The notes under the pieces: generated by a model
Told to the model about the DNA's origin: nothing
What the model saw: only the letters and a program-made list of their open reading frames with translations
Database searches by the model: none
Shown: positions 25,995 through 35,152 of the stretch, in pieces
How the letters are laid out: each line of letters opens with the position of its first letter
Numbering within the stretch: position 1 is the first letter of the stretch
Program-made: the position numbers and the translations under genes
NCBI GenBank assembly: GCA_017626555.1
Contig: JAGAIM010000001.1
Span: forward strand, 55,004 to 119,003
DNA length: 64,000 nucleotides
DNA from: Bacteroidales bacterium
Lineage (GTDB): Bacteria > Bacteroidota > Bacteroidia > Bacteroidales > UBA932
Reading direction: 5' to 3'

Positions 25995-26195
25995 ATGGGT
26001 AACAATGCTTTGAAAATATTCTATGCGGTGTTTATGGCGCTGATGCTGGTAGCGCTCACCGTGTTTATGATAATACATATACGCGCCGGACTTGACGGGC
26101 AGAATGCCAAGATTCTGCTTGCCGGTTATATTCTCCTGATAATCTGGGCTGCAGGTCGTCTCTTCACTCTGATAAAGAATATTTTGCGTAAATAA
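25995..26195 (+). CDS. 66-residue membrane protein coupled to an ECF sigma factor
   Basis: The frame encodes two hydrophobic helices (IFYAVFMALMLVALTVFMII and ILLAGYILLIIWAAGRLFTL) joined by HIRAGLDGQNAK. The gene's stop shares one base with the sigma factor's ATG (TAATG), so the sigma factor is translated by coupling to it. A TACCTTTA near-consensus -7 element is at 25966-25973. An in-frame extension upstream exists but runs through rmuC's start and the promoter. No known domain is recognised. Its position suggests the first gene of the sigma/FecR operon. Confidence 0.75.
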   Translation: MGNNALKIFYAVFMALMLVALTVFMIIHIRAGLDGQNAKILLAGYILLIIWAAGRLFTLIKNILRK

Positions 26196-26728
26196 TGCCG
26201 GTTGTCTCCCCCCATACCAGACTTGCGACGATAGAGGACCTGTTCCGCTTGAACTACAGGCCCTTGTGTATGTTTGCCCTGCACTATCTCCAGGATGCGG
26301 ATCTTGTGGAGGATGTGGTGCAGGAGTGCTTTACCGTGCTGTGGGAGAAACTGGAGCAGGGAGCAGATGTTGCCAATAGAAAAGCCTATCTTTATATGGC
26401 TGTGCGCAACAGATGTCTTGACCATCTGCGCCGCAAGGGCTTGCCGACAGAGTCTCTGAAGCCATACGATACGTACGGAATCATTGACGACGATGATGCT
26501 GAGGAGCGTTCCGTAATGGAGGCAAAACTCTGGACAGCAATAGATTCGCTCCCTGAGAAATGCCGTCAGGTCTTTCTGATGAGCAAGCGTGACGGACTTA
26601 AATATGAAGAGATAGCCGAAGAACTCGGCTTGTCCGTCAATACGGTGAGGAATCAGATAAGCAAGGCTCTGAATGTGCTGAAGAACGGAGCCGCGAAACT
26701 TTATTCATTTATTTTGGGATTTTTTTAG
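26195..26728 (+). CDS. ECF-type RNA polymerase sigma factor (FecI-like)
   Basis: The 177-residue protein has sigma region 2 (LFRLNYRPLCMFALHYL, LVEDVVQECFTVLWEKL) and region 4 (LPEKCRQVFLMSKRDGLKYE, LGLSVNTVRNQISKALNVLK). It is the sigma half of a FecI/FecR-type surface-signalling system: the FecR anti-sigma gene starts 69 nt downstream and a TonB receptor with an STN signalling domain follows. It should direct transcription of the receptor cassettes at 27631-36054. Its ATG overlaps the stop of the 66-residue membrane protein. Confidence 0.95.
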   Translation: MPVVSPHTRLATIEDLFRLNYRPLCMFALHYLQDADLVEDVVQECFTVLWEKLEQGADVANRKAYLYMAVRNRCLDHLRRKGLPTESLKPYDTYGIIDDDDAEERSVMEAKLWTAIDSLPEKCRQVFLMSKRDGLKYEEIAEELGLSVNTVRNQISKALNVLKNGAAKLYSFILGFF

Positions 26729-26797
26729 AAACAGAATAGTACTATTTTTCCGGTGGGTCGTCTTAAAGATGAAAAACCTGAATCTTGATCGATTGTT

Positions 26798-27610
26798 ATG
26801 TCACATTCAGAAGACAGACATCTTGACTTTGTGCTGAAACATTATCAGCCCGGCAAGTTCGATACGCAGAAGGCGATCGGACGCTTCAAGGATGCAAACG
26901 GTATCAGGCCTCTGCCTCGCAGACGATGGAATACCGTCATCTGGGGTATGTCTGCTGTGGCTGTGCTCCTGCTGGGAGTATTTCTGTTTATGCACAGCGA
27001 TTACAGAAGATGGACAGAGGTCACTGCAGACACATCGGTGCAGACATATACATTGCCTGACAGTACTGTCGTGACTCTCGCCCCGGGAGCCGTCTTGAGT
27101 TATCGCAGCGACAGCCGCAAGGTTAAGATGAGCGGAAAGGTCTTTTTCGATGTCACCAGAGATGAGAACAGACCGTTCGAGGTAGAGGCCGGAGATGCTT
27201 TTGTAAGGGTGCTCGGAACAGAATTTATGGTTAATGACATCGATGGGCCACAGGGAGAAAAGCCCGTAAAGGTCTATGTCGCAGAGGGCAAGGTGCTGTT
27301 TGCCAAAGACTCTGAATCGGAGGGACTGATCCTTACTCAGGGAATGGGTGCGACCCTCGAAGAAGGAGCAGCCGTGCCTGTATTTGACGAGAAGGCCGAC
27401 ATCAATGACATTGCCTGGCAGAGGGGGACGTTTATCTTCGATGATACACCTCTGAAAGAAGTTCTTACCTGTCTGTCCGAGTATTACAAGGTTTCATTCG
27501 TTGCTGATGATCTTTCAAAAAGACTCAGCGGCGAGTTCTATACCGATGATCTTGACCTTATCATCACCCTTATCGAGGCGGCTCTGGATGTGAACATAAT
27601 CAAGCGATAG
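26798..27610 (+). CDS. FecR family anti-sigma regulator
   Basis: The 270-residue protein has a cytoplasmic N-terminal sigma-binding region, one transmembrane helix (TVIWGMSAVAVLLLGVFLFM, about 46-66), a periplasmic FecR domain (YTLPDSTVVTLAPGAVLSYR, RPFEVEAGDAFVRVLGTEF) and a C-terminal DUF4974-like domain (FDDTPLKEVLTCLSEYY). It transmits substrate-bound receptor status to the sigma factor. Gene order sigma-FecR-receptor is the standard Bacteroidota arrangement. Confidence 0.95.
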   Translation: MSHSEDRHLDFVLKHYQPGKFDTQKAIGRFKDANGIRPLPRRRWNTVIWGMSAVAVLLLGVFLFMHSDYRRWTEVTADTSVQTYTLPDSTVVTLAPGAVLSYRSDSRKVKMSGKVFFDVTRDENRPFEVEAGDAFVRVLGTEFMVNDIDGPQGEKPVKVYVAEGKVLFAKDSESEGLILTQGMGATLEEGAAVPVFDEKADINDIAWQRGTFIFDDTPLKEVLTCLSEYYKVSFVADDLSKRLSGEFYTDDLDLIITLIEAALDVNIIKR

Positions 27611-27630
27611 GATTCCCCAAACACTTGACA

Positions 27631-30093
27631 ATGCGACACGTACTATCAATATTGGCAACCATCATCCTGATGGCCGTTCAGACTGTTGCGGAGCCTGTTT
27701 CCCTGCAGGCGCGTTCATCCCGTGACGGGACAATGACTGTCAGAAGCCAGATGGAAATCCTTCACGATATTTTCGGAGTGAACTTCGTTTATGACTCGTC
27801 CCTCGACCTCGATATCCCCTATAGAGGCGAGCCGATGAAGGTTCTGGCTGACCATTCCGACGGTCGGGAATCCCTGGAATCCTGTCTGGAATTCCTCTTC
27901 AAGGACACCGGCATCAGTTATGAAATCAACCGTAAGTACATAGTCCTGACAAAGATAGATTCGAAGAAGAAGCCGAAGGACTACACGATCTTCATACAAG
28001 AGCAGAAGGATACTCTGGACGAATCACGTATCACGGCTTATATAGACCGCCGCCACAATGCGACCCAGACCGGCCTGCAGAGAATTGACGGCAGCCGTTT
28101 CAAGAAAGGATTTGCATTTCTCGGGTCGCCTGACCTGATCAAGGAGGTCCAGAGTCTTTCGGGAGTATCCGGCGGTAATGAACTTCTTTCCGGAATGTAT
28201 GTCCACGGCGGTGACGGTACCGACAACCTCTTCCTTCTCGATGGAGTTCCCCTTTATCAGGTTAGTCATCTTGCCGGACTGATATCTTCCTTCAATACGG
28301 AAGTTGTTGACAATCTGGACTTTTACAAGAGCGGTTTCCCTGCGCGTTATGGTGGCAAGACATCTTCTGTAGTTGACATCACCACCAAGCCCGGCGATAT
28401 GAACGAGTACCGCGGCTCATTCAATATAGGCCTTCTCAACGGAGGACTTCAGTTCGAAGGTCCCATCGTCAAGGGAAAGACTTCGTTCAACCTGGCTGTA
28501 AGGCGCAGTTGGTTCGATGTCCTGACAGTTCCATACAATATCATAGCAAATCTTATGCTTCCGTACGGTGAGTCCGGAAAGGTTCAATATGCTATGACCG
28601 ACTTCAATGCATCTGTCACCCATCTTTTCGACAAGGACAGCCGACTGTCGCTAAATGTATATGCCGGCTCGGACTATCTGAGGTACAAATGGACCGATCT
28701 GCAGGTGAAATATTGGGAAGGAGTGCGTCATACGGGAGATACCGGATTCGATGTCAATGTCCGTTGGGGCAATATGCTGACAAGTCTCAATTGGAAGAAG
28801 AAGTTCTCGGATGACCTGCACCTGAATACGGTGCTTTATTATGTGCGTTCCAATACGGATGTAGGGATCTTCAATGATATGTGGGAGGTGAGCGGATATA
28901 ACTCCCTGTATATCGAAGACGTGGATATTTCGGAAAGGAATTATTCGAGACTTCACGATCTAGGTGCAAAGGCTGAACTGGACTGGATTCCTTCCGGATA
29001 TCATCATATCAATACCGGTGTATCATACGTGGGGCATCTGTTCCGTCCGGTGAGGGAAATAAGAATGGTTACAAAGCAGAATGATGAGGTTGTTTTTTGG
29101 GATGATGATTCATACTCAGTGAGTTACAACGCTTCCGAGGCCTCTGTGTATGCAGCAGACGAGATAAGCCTGTCAAACTGGTTCAAGGCAAACATCGGTT
29201 TGAGATATACCTTTTTCGGGCAGGGTGACTTCGTCAATCATTCGATCGAACCGCGTGCGGCGTTCCGCTTCCAACTAGGTCAGAGAACGGCTCTGAAAAT
29301 GTCATATACGGAAATGAATCAGGCGGTTCATCTTCTCCGTGCACATTATCTTGATATCCCTATGACATCCTGGATGCCTTCTACAGACTATGTGCCCCCA
29401 ATGAAGTCGAGGCAGGCCGCCCTGGGATTATATGTCGATCTTCCCCACAATATAAACCTGAATGTGGAGGGCTACTACAAGACTATGCATAATATGTACG
29501 AATACAGTGGCACAGACGGAATATATCCGGATCTTGAGAACTGGGAGATTGAGGTGATGCGAGGAAAGGGGCGTTCGTATGGAGCAGAGGTGGAATTGAG
29601 ATGGAGGACAGATAAGATGGATGTCGCGGCATATTATACATTGTCTTGGACGGAGCGTTTCTTCGAGGGAATATGGCACGACTGGTATCCGGCCCGTAAT
29701 GACAACCGTCACAAGTTCACCATCAATGCTACCCGCCGTTTCAGCGACAGGTTCGAGATGTATGCGTGCTGGAACTATCATACGGGTGACAGGATGACCG
29801 TACCTACCCAGATCGTCGGTGGACAAGTGTATTATACCAGCCCGTACAATTATAAGATGGCTGATTATCATCGTCTTGATATCGGGTTCAATTTCCGCAA
29901 GACCACAAAGCGCGGCAACGAAAGTGTCTGGAACCTGAGCCTTTACAATGCCTACTGCAGGATGAATCCTATGTTCACTATGCTGGATCATTACAGGACG
30001 GACTATAAGGAACCGGCCAGGTACGAGACAGTTTTCAAGGAACTGGCGGCGATTCCTATCATTCCATCATTCAATTACACCCTCAGATTTTAG
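27631..30093 (+). CDS. STN-domain TonB-dependent receptor, cassette 1
   Basis: The 820-residue receptor begins with a signal peptide (ILATIILMAVQTVAEP) and an STN signalling domain (TVRSQMEILHDIFGVNFVYD, SSLDLDIPYRGEP). The plug follows with GMYVHGGDGTDNLFLLDGVP and FYKSGFPARYGGKTSSVVDI, then the barrel ending FNYTLRF. The STN domain would contact the upstream FecR. Start is the ATG at 27631, 20 nt after fecR; a TTG two codons upstream is less likely. It is clearly a paralogue of the receptor at 31685. It lacks an N-terminal carboxypeptidase-regulatory domain. Substrate unknown. Confidence 0.94.
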   Translation: MRHVLSILATIILMAVQTVAEPVSLQARSSRDGTMTVRSQMEILHDIFGVNFVYDSSLDLDIPYRGEPMKVLADHSDGRESLESCLEFLFKDTGISYEINRKYIVLTKIDSKKKPKDYTIFIQEQKDTLDESRITAYIDRRHNATQTGLQRIDGSRFKKGFAFLGSPDLIKEVQSLSGVSGGNELLSGMYVHGGDGTDNLFLLDGVPLYQVSHLAGLISSFNTEVVDNLDFYKSGFPARYGGKTSSVVDITTKPGDMNEYRGSFNIGLLNGGLQFEGPIVKGKTSFNLAVRRSWFDVLTVPYNIIANLMLPYGESGKVQYAMTDFNASVTHLFDKDSRLSLNVYAGSDYLRYKWTDLQVKYWEGVRHTGDTGFDVNVRWGNMLTSLNWKKKFSDDLHLNTVLYYVRSNTDVGIFNDMWEVSGYNSLYIEDVDISERNYSRLHDLGAKAELDWIPSGYHHINTGVSYVGHLFRPVREIRMVTKQNDEVVFWDDDSYSVSYNASEASVYAADEISLSNWFKANIGLRYTFFGQGDFVNHSIEPRAAFRFQLGQRTALKMSYTEMNQAVHLLRAHYLDIPMTSWMPSTDYVPPMKSRQAALGLYVDLPHNINLNVEGYYKTMHNMYEYSGTDGIYPDLENWEIEVMRGKGRSYGAEVELRWRTDKMDVAAYYTLSWTERFFEGIWHDWYPARNDNRHKFTINATRRFSDRFEMYACWNYHTGDRMTVPTQIVGGQVYYTSPYNYKMADYHRLDIGFNFRKTTKRGNESVWNLSLYNAYCRMNPMFTMLDHYRTDYKEPARYETVFKELAAIPIIPSFNYTLRF

Positions 30094-30096
30094 ACT

Positions 30097-31149
30097 ATGA
30101 AAAGATACATTTATATCGCAGCAGTCCTCCTTGCAGTTTCCTGCGAAAAGGAGGTTGACTTTCCGGCTGATGAGACCGGAAGGATATATGTGGAAGCCAT
30201 ATTGGGGGAGAATGCAGGAAACAGGATCAATCTGATCGTAAGCCAGCCGGCTTTTGGGTCAGAAGATACTTCTGCAGAGGATATTGCACTGAATCTCAAG
30301 GCAGATGGAGAGACTGTGGCCATTGTCAGGGATTTGGATTATGTTCCGGATGTCGAGGGAGGAATATCATATCTTGTGCAGGAAGGTTTTCAACCCGGAC
30401 AGACACTCGAACTTGAAGCGCAATCAAGTGATTTGCCATCTGTGCGGGCTGTTACTACGGTTCCTGCTCCTATCCCGGAGGTGAAACTTACGCATAGGGA
30501 AGTCCTCACATACAAGGATAATGAACCCGGACAGACGATGAACAGCCTGGTGACACTTCTTGAGTTTCATCTTTTGATTGATGAAAAACCGGATAAGGAT
30601 GAGTATTTCGGCATACAGATATGCAGAAGGACAGTCTATGATACTGTGGGCACTGTTCCTGGGCTGGTATGGAAATCATATAAGGACAGGTCGGGAATAG
30701 AAGAGTATGATGATCTTTATGCTGATGCTGGCCGCGGGGAAGGTAACGCAATATCATCGGAAAAGAAGGAGATGTTTGTCTTATATGACGGGGGAGAAAT
30801 GATGGTGATTCCCGCAGAGGCGGAGGGTGAAGGTGCTGCAGTCAATGCATACGTATATCCGACGAAGAACAGACTGGTAAATGCCAGTTATGGAGGAAAG
30901 GATAATTACGAGATATATGAAGTGTATGAGTATAATGTACGTCTGTACAGATTGTCTCCTGAAATGTTCCGTTGTCTGAAGGGCAGATACATAATCAATA
31001 ATTCGAGGGTACCGATCCATCTGGGTTTCAGCCCTGTTACATATACATATACAAACGTCAAAGGCGGGCTCGGAATATTCGGGGCAGTCTCAGAATATGA
31101 GTCCGGCTGGTTTAGAATAAGGGGTTATGAGGAAAAGTGGAATATATAG
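30097..31149 (+). CDS. DUF4249 lipoprotein, cassette 1
   Basis: The 350-residue lipoprotein (YIAAVLLAVSC, Cys16) has the DUF4249 layout: EKEVDFPADETGRIYVEAIL, ending in a segment around GGLGIFGAVSEYES. DUF4249 proteins are paired with STN-type TonB receptors across Bacteroidota and are thought to be outer-membrane accessory proteins; their ligand is unknown. It begins 3 nt after the receptor stop and overlaps the next gene by 23 nt, so it is co-translated. Confidence 0.88.
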   Translation: MKRYIYIAAVLLAVSCEKEVDFPADETGRIYVEAILGENAGNRINLIVSQPAFGSEDTSAEDIALNLKADGETVAIVRDLDYVPDVEGGISYLVQEGFQPGQTLELEAQSSDLPSVRAVTTVPAPIPEVKLTHREVLTYKDNEPGQTMNSLVTLLEFHLLIDEKPDKDEYFGIQICRRTVYDTVGTVPGLVWKSYKDRSGIEEYDDLYADAGRGEGNAISSEKKEMFVLYDGGEMMVIPAEAEGEGAAVNAYVYPTKNRLVNASYGGKDNYEIYEVYEYNVRLYRLSPEMFRCLKGRYIINNSRVPIHLGFSPVTYTYTNVKGGLGIFGAVSEYESGWFRIRGYEEKWNI

Positions 31150-31681
31150 TGTCTTTATATGTCTTGTGGTTCTCTCATCCTGCGAAAAGGTGTGGGTGGA
31201 GGATCTTCAGGAGAAGGCATTGGATACAATCAGGGGAATATATGAGATTGAGTCGGCCGTATGGGAAGGTGCGGATCCCATCGATATCGACGGAGATGGA
31301 AACGCTTCTTATGATTACAAGGAAGAATGTGACAGGATAACTGTGGGCTGGTGTCCGGAGCATATTGTCAGCAACAAGTCAGGCCGTCTGTATATTCCTT
31401 ACATAGTAGATGAGGGTGATGACTGGGAAGGCTATCCTTTGCTAGGTATGCATACCCGTGAATACCGGTTCAAGTTAGAGGCTGTGGTAGAAAATGGTGA
31501 ATCACGTCTTGAGTTTGTGCTTCCAGAGCAGAACAGCGTATTCGTTCATTCTGGCTATGGGGAGATTACTCTCAGGACAGAGGTTACATTCACGACACTG
31601 ATCAGCCCGGATCAGACAAAGGAATTCACCGGCCCCGTACTATTTAAATTCATAAGGACTGAATACACATCTGGAGAATAA
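31127..31681 (+). CDS. Hypothetical lipoprotein, cassette 1
   Basis: The 184-residue product has a lipoprotein signal (FICLVVLSSC, Cys19) and a predicted beta-rich acidic body (VWEGADPIDIDGDGNASYD, then YIVDEGDDWEGYPLLGMHTR). I recognise no family. The phrase DIDGDGNASYDYKEECD resembles a calcium-binding-like Asp cluster, only weakly. It overlaps the DUF4249 gene by 23 nt and is followed after 3 nt by the second receptor, so it belongs to the operon. Confidence 0.75.
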   Translation: MRKSGIYSVFICLVVLSSCEKVWVEDLQEKALDTIRGIYEIESAVWEGADPIDIDGDGNASYDYKEECDRITVGWCPEHIVSNKSGRLYIPYIVDEGDDWEGYPLLGMHTREYRFKLEAVVENGESRLEFVLPEQNSVFVHSGYGEITLRTEVTFTTLISPDQTKEFTGPVLFKFIRTEYTSGE

Positions 31682-31684
31682 ATT

Positions 31685-34105
31685 ATGAAACGAACTTTGC
31701 AATATGCTTTTATTCTGCTTCTTGCTTTTGTGCTCCCGTCTCTTGCGCATACGCAGGCGGCGGTGAGGACGGACGGGGATATGACCCTGAAATCGCAGAT
31801 GGAAGTGCTCCACAAGCACTTCGGAATCAACTTTGTCTATGATTCGTCGCTTGACCTCGACATCCCCTACAGAGGCGAGCCGATGAGTCAGGTACTTAAA
31901 AAGTCTTCACTTGAAGAATGCCTTGCAATGCTGTTCCTTGGCACGGAGATCAGGTTTGAAATCAATCGTAAATATATAGTCCTGACCAAAGGGAAAAAGA
32001 AGCCCAGGGACTATACCATCTTCATCGAAGAACAGCGTGACACCATCAATGAGTCGGTCGTAACGGCTCTTAGAGATCCTCAGAGAAATGCTACGCAGAC
32101 TGGACTCAAAAGGCTTGACAGCAGGAAACTTAATTCGGGTTTTGCTCTGTTCAGCACTCCAGATGTGATAAAGACCCTCCAGATGATGCCCGGAGTGGCT
32201 TCCGGTACGGAACTTCTTTCCGGGATGTACGTCCACGGTGGTGATGGTACGGACAATCTTTTTCTTCTTGATGGGGTGCCCATATATCAGGTCAGCCATC
32301 TTCTGGGACTGTTCTCGTCTTTCAATACCGATGTGATCAGAAACATCGATTTCTACAAGAGTGGTTTTCCTGCCCGTTTCGGCTCGAAACTTTCTTCTGT
32401 TGTGGATGTGACCACTAAAGACGGTGATTTCAACGATTTCCACGGTACGTTCGCCATCGGCCTCATTGACGGAAGAATGCAGTTGGAGGGGCCTTTATGG
32501 AAGGGTAAGACCTCATTCAATGTGGGACTCAGGAGGACCTGGACAGAGACTTTGACCATACCGATCCTGGCCATATTGAACAAAGCCAACAGGCCGGATA
32601 AGACGAACCTCAGATATGCTTTTTCTGACCTGAACGCCAGAATTACGCATAAGTTCAGCGAGACAAACAGGCTTTCGGCCAATTTCTACACAGGAAGGGA
32701 TGTTTTTCAATATCTTGGTGACAGTGTGAATGATTACACTGATCAGGAGGGCATTTATCATAAGGAGAGAAGCATAATCGATATGGGTATCGCCTGGGGC
32801 AATGTCCTTGGTTCGCTGAACTGGGATTATAAAATGAATGACCGCATCCGGATGAGGAACATAGCATATTACAGCGGATCTCTTTCCAACCTGCATTTCT
32901 TTGTCCAGGATGTAAAGCAGGATGAGGAAAGCATTAAAGTCGGAGAATACAATAATTCAAATGTCCACAACATAGGCATAAAATCCGACTTTCTGCACAA
33001 TCTGCATCCCGGACACAGACTCAGATACGGCGCAACCGTGCAATATCATCTCTATCTGCCCAATTCCACGGCCAAGACTGAGGCAGTGATCGACAATATT
33101 TCCTATTCACGGATCGCATACGCTGATTCCTTGAGATATGGTACTGTCGAGGCTGCTGTATATGCCGAAGATGAGATGACTCTTACAGATGCCTTTTCCT
33201 TGAATGCAGGTCTCCGCTACACTCTGAATGCTACGGGAGGAAAGGTCTGGCATTCGCTGGAGCCTCGTCTGGCAATGAAATATTCCTTCAATGACAAGAT
33301 GACGGTAAAGGCTTCTTATACAGAGATGAGCCAGCCTTCTCATCTGATATCGTCTCTGTATCTTGATCTTCCGACAAACGCCTGGCTGCCATCGACGGCA
33401 AATGTGCGTCCGTCGCGTTCCAGAGAGGTTGCAGCCGGAATATATACCGATCTTGCTCACAACCTTCATCTCAATGTGGAAGGATGGTACAAGCATCTGT
33501 ATCATCTCCTGGAATATGCCGGAGCATACAATATATTTCCTCCTCTGACGGGATGGGAGAGTTGTTACAAGGCAGGTTCCGGACGTTCCTGGGGTGCTGA
33601 ATTGGATTTCGGCTATGATGATGGAAGGACAGAGGCCAATATATATTATACCCTTTCCTGGAGCCAGAGGAAGTTCGACGACTTCTATCACGGATGGTAT
33701 CGTGACAGAAACGACAATCGTCATAAACTCACCATAATGGCAAAGCATAGATTCGGAAAGCGTTTTGAAATCTATGGAGCCTGGAACTGGCATAGCGGCA
33801 ACAGGGTGACGATGGCTACACATAATTTCGAAGATGACAGGTTTTCATACGTCTATACTGAGCCGAATAATGTGAAACTTCCTGATTATCATAGACTTGA
33901 TGTGGGTATGAACTTCGTGAAGAATACAAAGCGCGGCAATACAAGCATCTGGAACCTCAGCATATATAATGCATATTGCAGAACCAATCCGATCACTGCC
34001 ACGGATTACAGTCCTATGCTTGACGGAAAGGTCATAGCCCATTATGGCGAGGCTGTGGGAATCATCCCGATCGTGCCTACTTTCAGTTACACCCTTAAAT
34101 TCTGA
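31685..34105 (+). CDS. STN-domain TonB-dependent receptor, cassette 2
   Basis: The 806-residue receptor is a close paralogue of the one at 27631. It shares FVYDSSLDLDIPYRGEPM in the STN domain, INRKYIVLTK after it, and GMYVHGGDGTDNLFLLDGVP in the plug, and ends in FSYTLKF. It has a signal peptide (FILLLAFVLPSLAHTQ). Both receptors should answer to the single upstream sigma/FecR pair. Sequence divergence in the barrel suggests different ligands or a mate pair. It starts 3 nt after the preceding gene. Confidence 0.94.
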   Translation: MKRTLQYAFILLLAFVLPSLAHTQAAVRTDGDMTLKSQMEVLHKHFGINFVYDSSLDLDIPYRGEPMSQVLKKSSLEECLAMLFLGTEIRFEINRKYIVLTKGKKKPRDYTIFIEEQRDTINESVVTALRDPQRNATQTGLKRLDSRKLNSGFALFSTPDVIKTLQMMPGVASGTELLSGMYVHGGDGTDNLFLLDGVPIYQVSHLLGLFSSFNTDVIRNIDFYKSGFPARFGSKLSSVVDVTTKDGDFNDFHGTFAIGLIDGRMQLEGPLWKGKTSFNVGLRRTWTETLTIPILAILNKANRPDKTNLRYAFSDLNARITHKFSETNRLSANFYTGRDVFQYLGDSVNDYTDQEGIYHKERSIIDMGIAWGNVLGSLNWDYKMNDRIRMRNIAYYSGSLSNLHFFVQDVKQDEESIKVGEYNNSNVHNIGIKSDFLHNLHPGHRLRYGATVQYHLYLPNSTAKTEAVIDNISYSRIAYADSLRYGTVEAAVYAEDEMTLTDAFSLNAGLRYTLNATGGKVWHSLEPRLAMKYSFNDKMTVKASYTEMSQPSHLISSLYLDLPTNAWLPSTANVRPSRSREVAAGIYTDLAHNLHLNVEGWYKHLYHLLEYAGAYNIFPPLTGWESCYKAGSGRSWGAELDFGYDDGRTEANIYYTLSWSQRKFDDFYHGWYRDRNDNRHKLTIMAKHRFGKRFEIYGAWNWHSGNRVTMATHNFEDDRFSYVYTEPNNVKLPDYHRLDVGMNFVKNTKRGNTSIWNLSIYNAYCRTNPITATDYSPMLDGKVIAHYGEAVGIIPIVPTFSYTLKF

Positions 34106-34108
34106 GAA

Positions 34109-35152
34109 ATGATGAAAAAATATATATTGATGCTTTTCTCGTCGGTCTGCGTATCCTGTATGTCGGTCTTTGATCTGAAACTGGATGATGAGCCTGTTAT
34201 CTGTCTCGAGTCTTTCCCTGGAGTCGAGGACGTGGTGGTGTTTTCGCTCAGGCCTGCCTATTCGATGTCCAATAGTCCGACAAAGCCGGAATTCAGGCCG
34301 GAAATCGTCTTTACCGTCAACGGGGAGACCGTGCCGGTGGTTCAGAATACTGATTTCTGTGTCCGTGGAGAATATCCTGAAGATTGTTATATCGCTGATT
34401 ACAAGCCCGTTCCTGGTGACAGAATGAGCATACGGGTCTCATCAGAAGGTTTCAGACCGATAAGTGCCCGGACAAGTATTCCTGAGCCGTTCCCCGACAG
34501 GAAGATAGATTACAGGTCGGAAGTGGTGGGTGAAAGAGAGTATTGCATTCTTTATGTGACCTTTGAAGATGATGCAGACACGGACTTTACGTACGGGATG
34601 CAGGTGCATAATGAACTGCTGACACACTTTTCTGAAGGTAAGAAAGAAATCACTTACGTCCGGTATGCCGGCGAGCAGATTGCTGATGATTACAACATCG
34701 CTCCTATGTCTCTTGACGGTATCAGACTATGTTTTGACGGGTGGAGAATGTCAGATTATGCAAATGTAGCCTGCTGGAGCGACGATAATTTCAATGGCAG
34801 GCAAAAGACCATCTCGATGACGGTAAGGGCATATCAGTATGACGAGATTTCTGCTTATGATTCATTTTTCGTCCGTGAATATGAAAGAGAACTGTATGAT
34901 GAGGAGTACAATGTGGTCGGGAAATGCAATGTGCAGGAAAGAAACAAACTAATCCTTTATACGATGACCGATGAATTCTACAAATACTCGTTGGCCAAGG
35001 AAAGTGCCAGAGAAAATGCCGGTTTCTTCGCAGGTATTGCACCTTCCAATTTCTGCTATTCCAACGTCGAAGGCGGATACGGAGTCTTTGCCGGAGTATA
35101 TTGTGAGCATACGGATTGGATCACCCCGGAATTCATTGAAAACAACAGATGA
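34109..35152 (+). CDS. DUF4249 lipoprotein, cassette 2
   Basis: The 347-residue lipoprotein (LFSSVCVSC, Cys17) shares the DUF4249 form of its counterpart at 30097: SLRPAYSMSNSPTKPEF near the start, a central beta domain, and a C-terminus with YSNVEGGYGVFAGVYCEHTD. It starts 3 nt after receptor 2, matching the gene order of cassette 1. An ATG at 34112 is an equally good start. Confidence 0.85.
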   Translation: MMKKYILMLFSSVCVSCMSVFDLKLDDEPVICLESFPGVEDVVVFSLRPAYSMSNSPTKPEFRPEIVFTVNGETVPVVQNTDFCVRGEYPEDCYIADYKPVPGDRMSIRVSSEGFRPISARTSIPEPFPDRKIDYRSEVVGEREYCILYVTFEDDADTDFTYGMQVHNELLTHFSEGKKEITYVRYAGEQIADDYNIAPMSLDGIRLCFDGWRMSDYANVACWSDDNFNGRQKTISMTVRAYQYDEISAYDSFFVREYERELYDEEYNVVGKCNVQERNKLILYTMTDEFYKYSLAKESARENAGFFAGIAPSNFCYSNVEGGYGVFAGVYCEHTDWITPEFIENNR

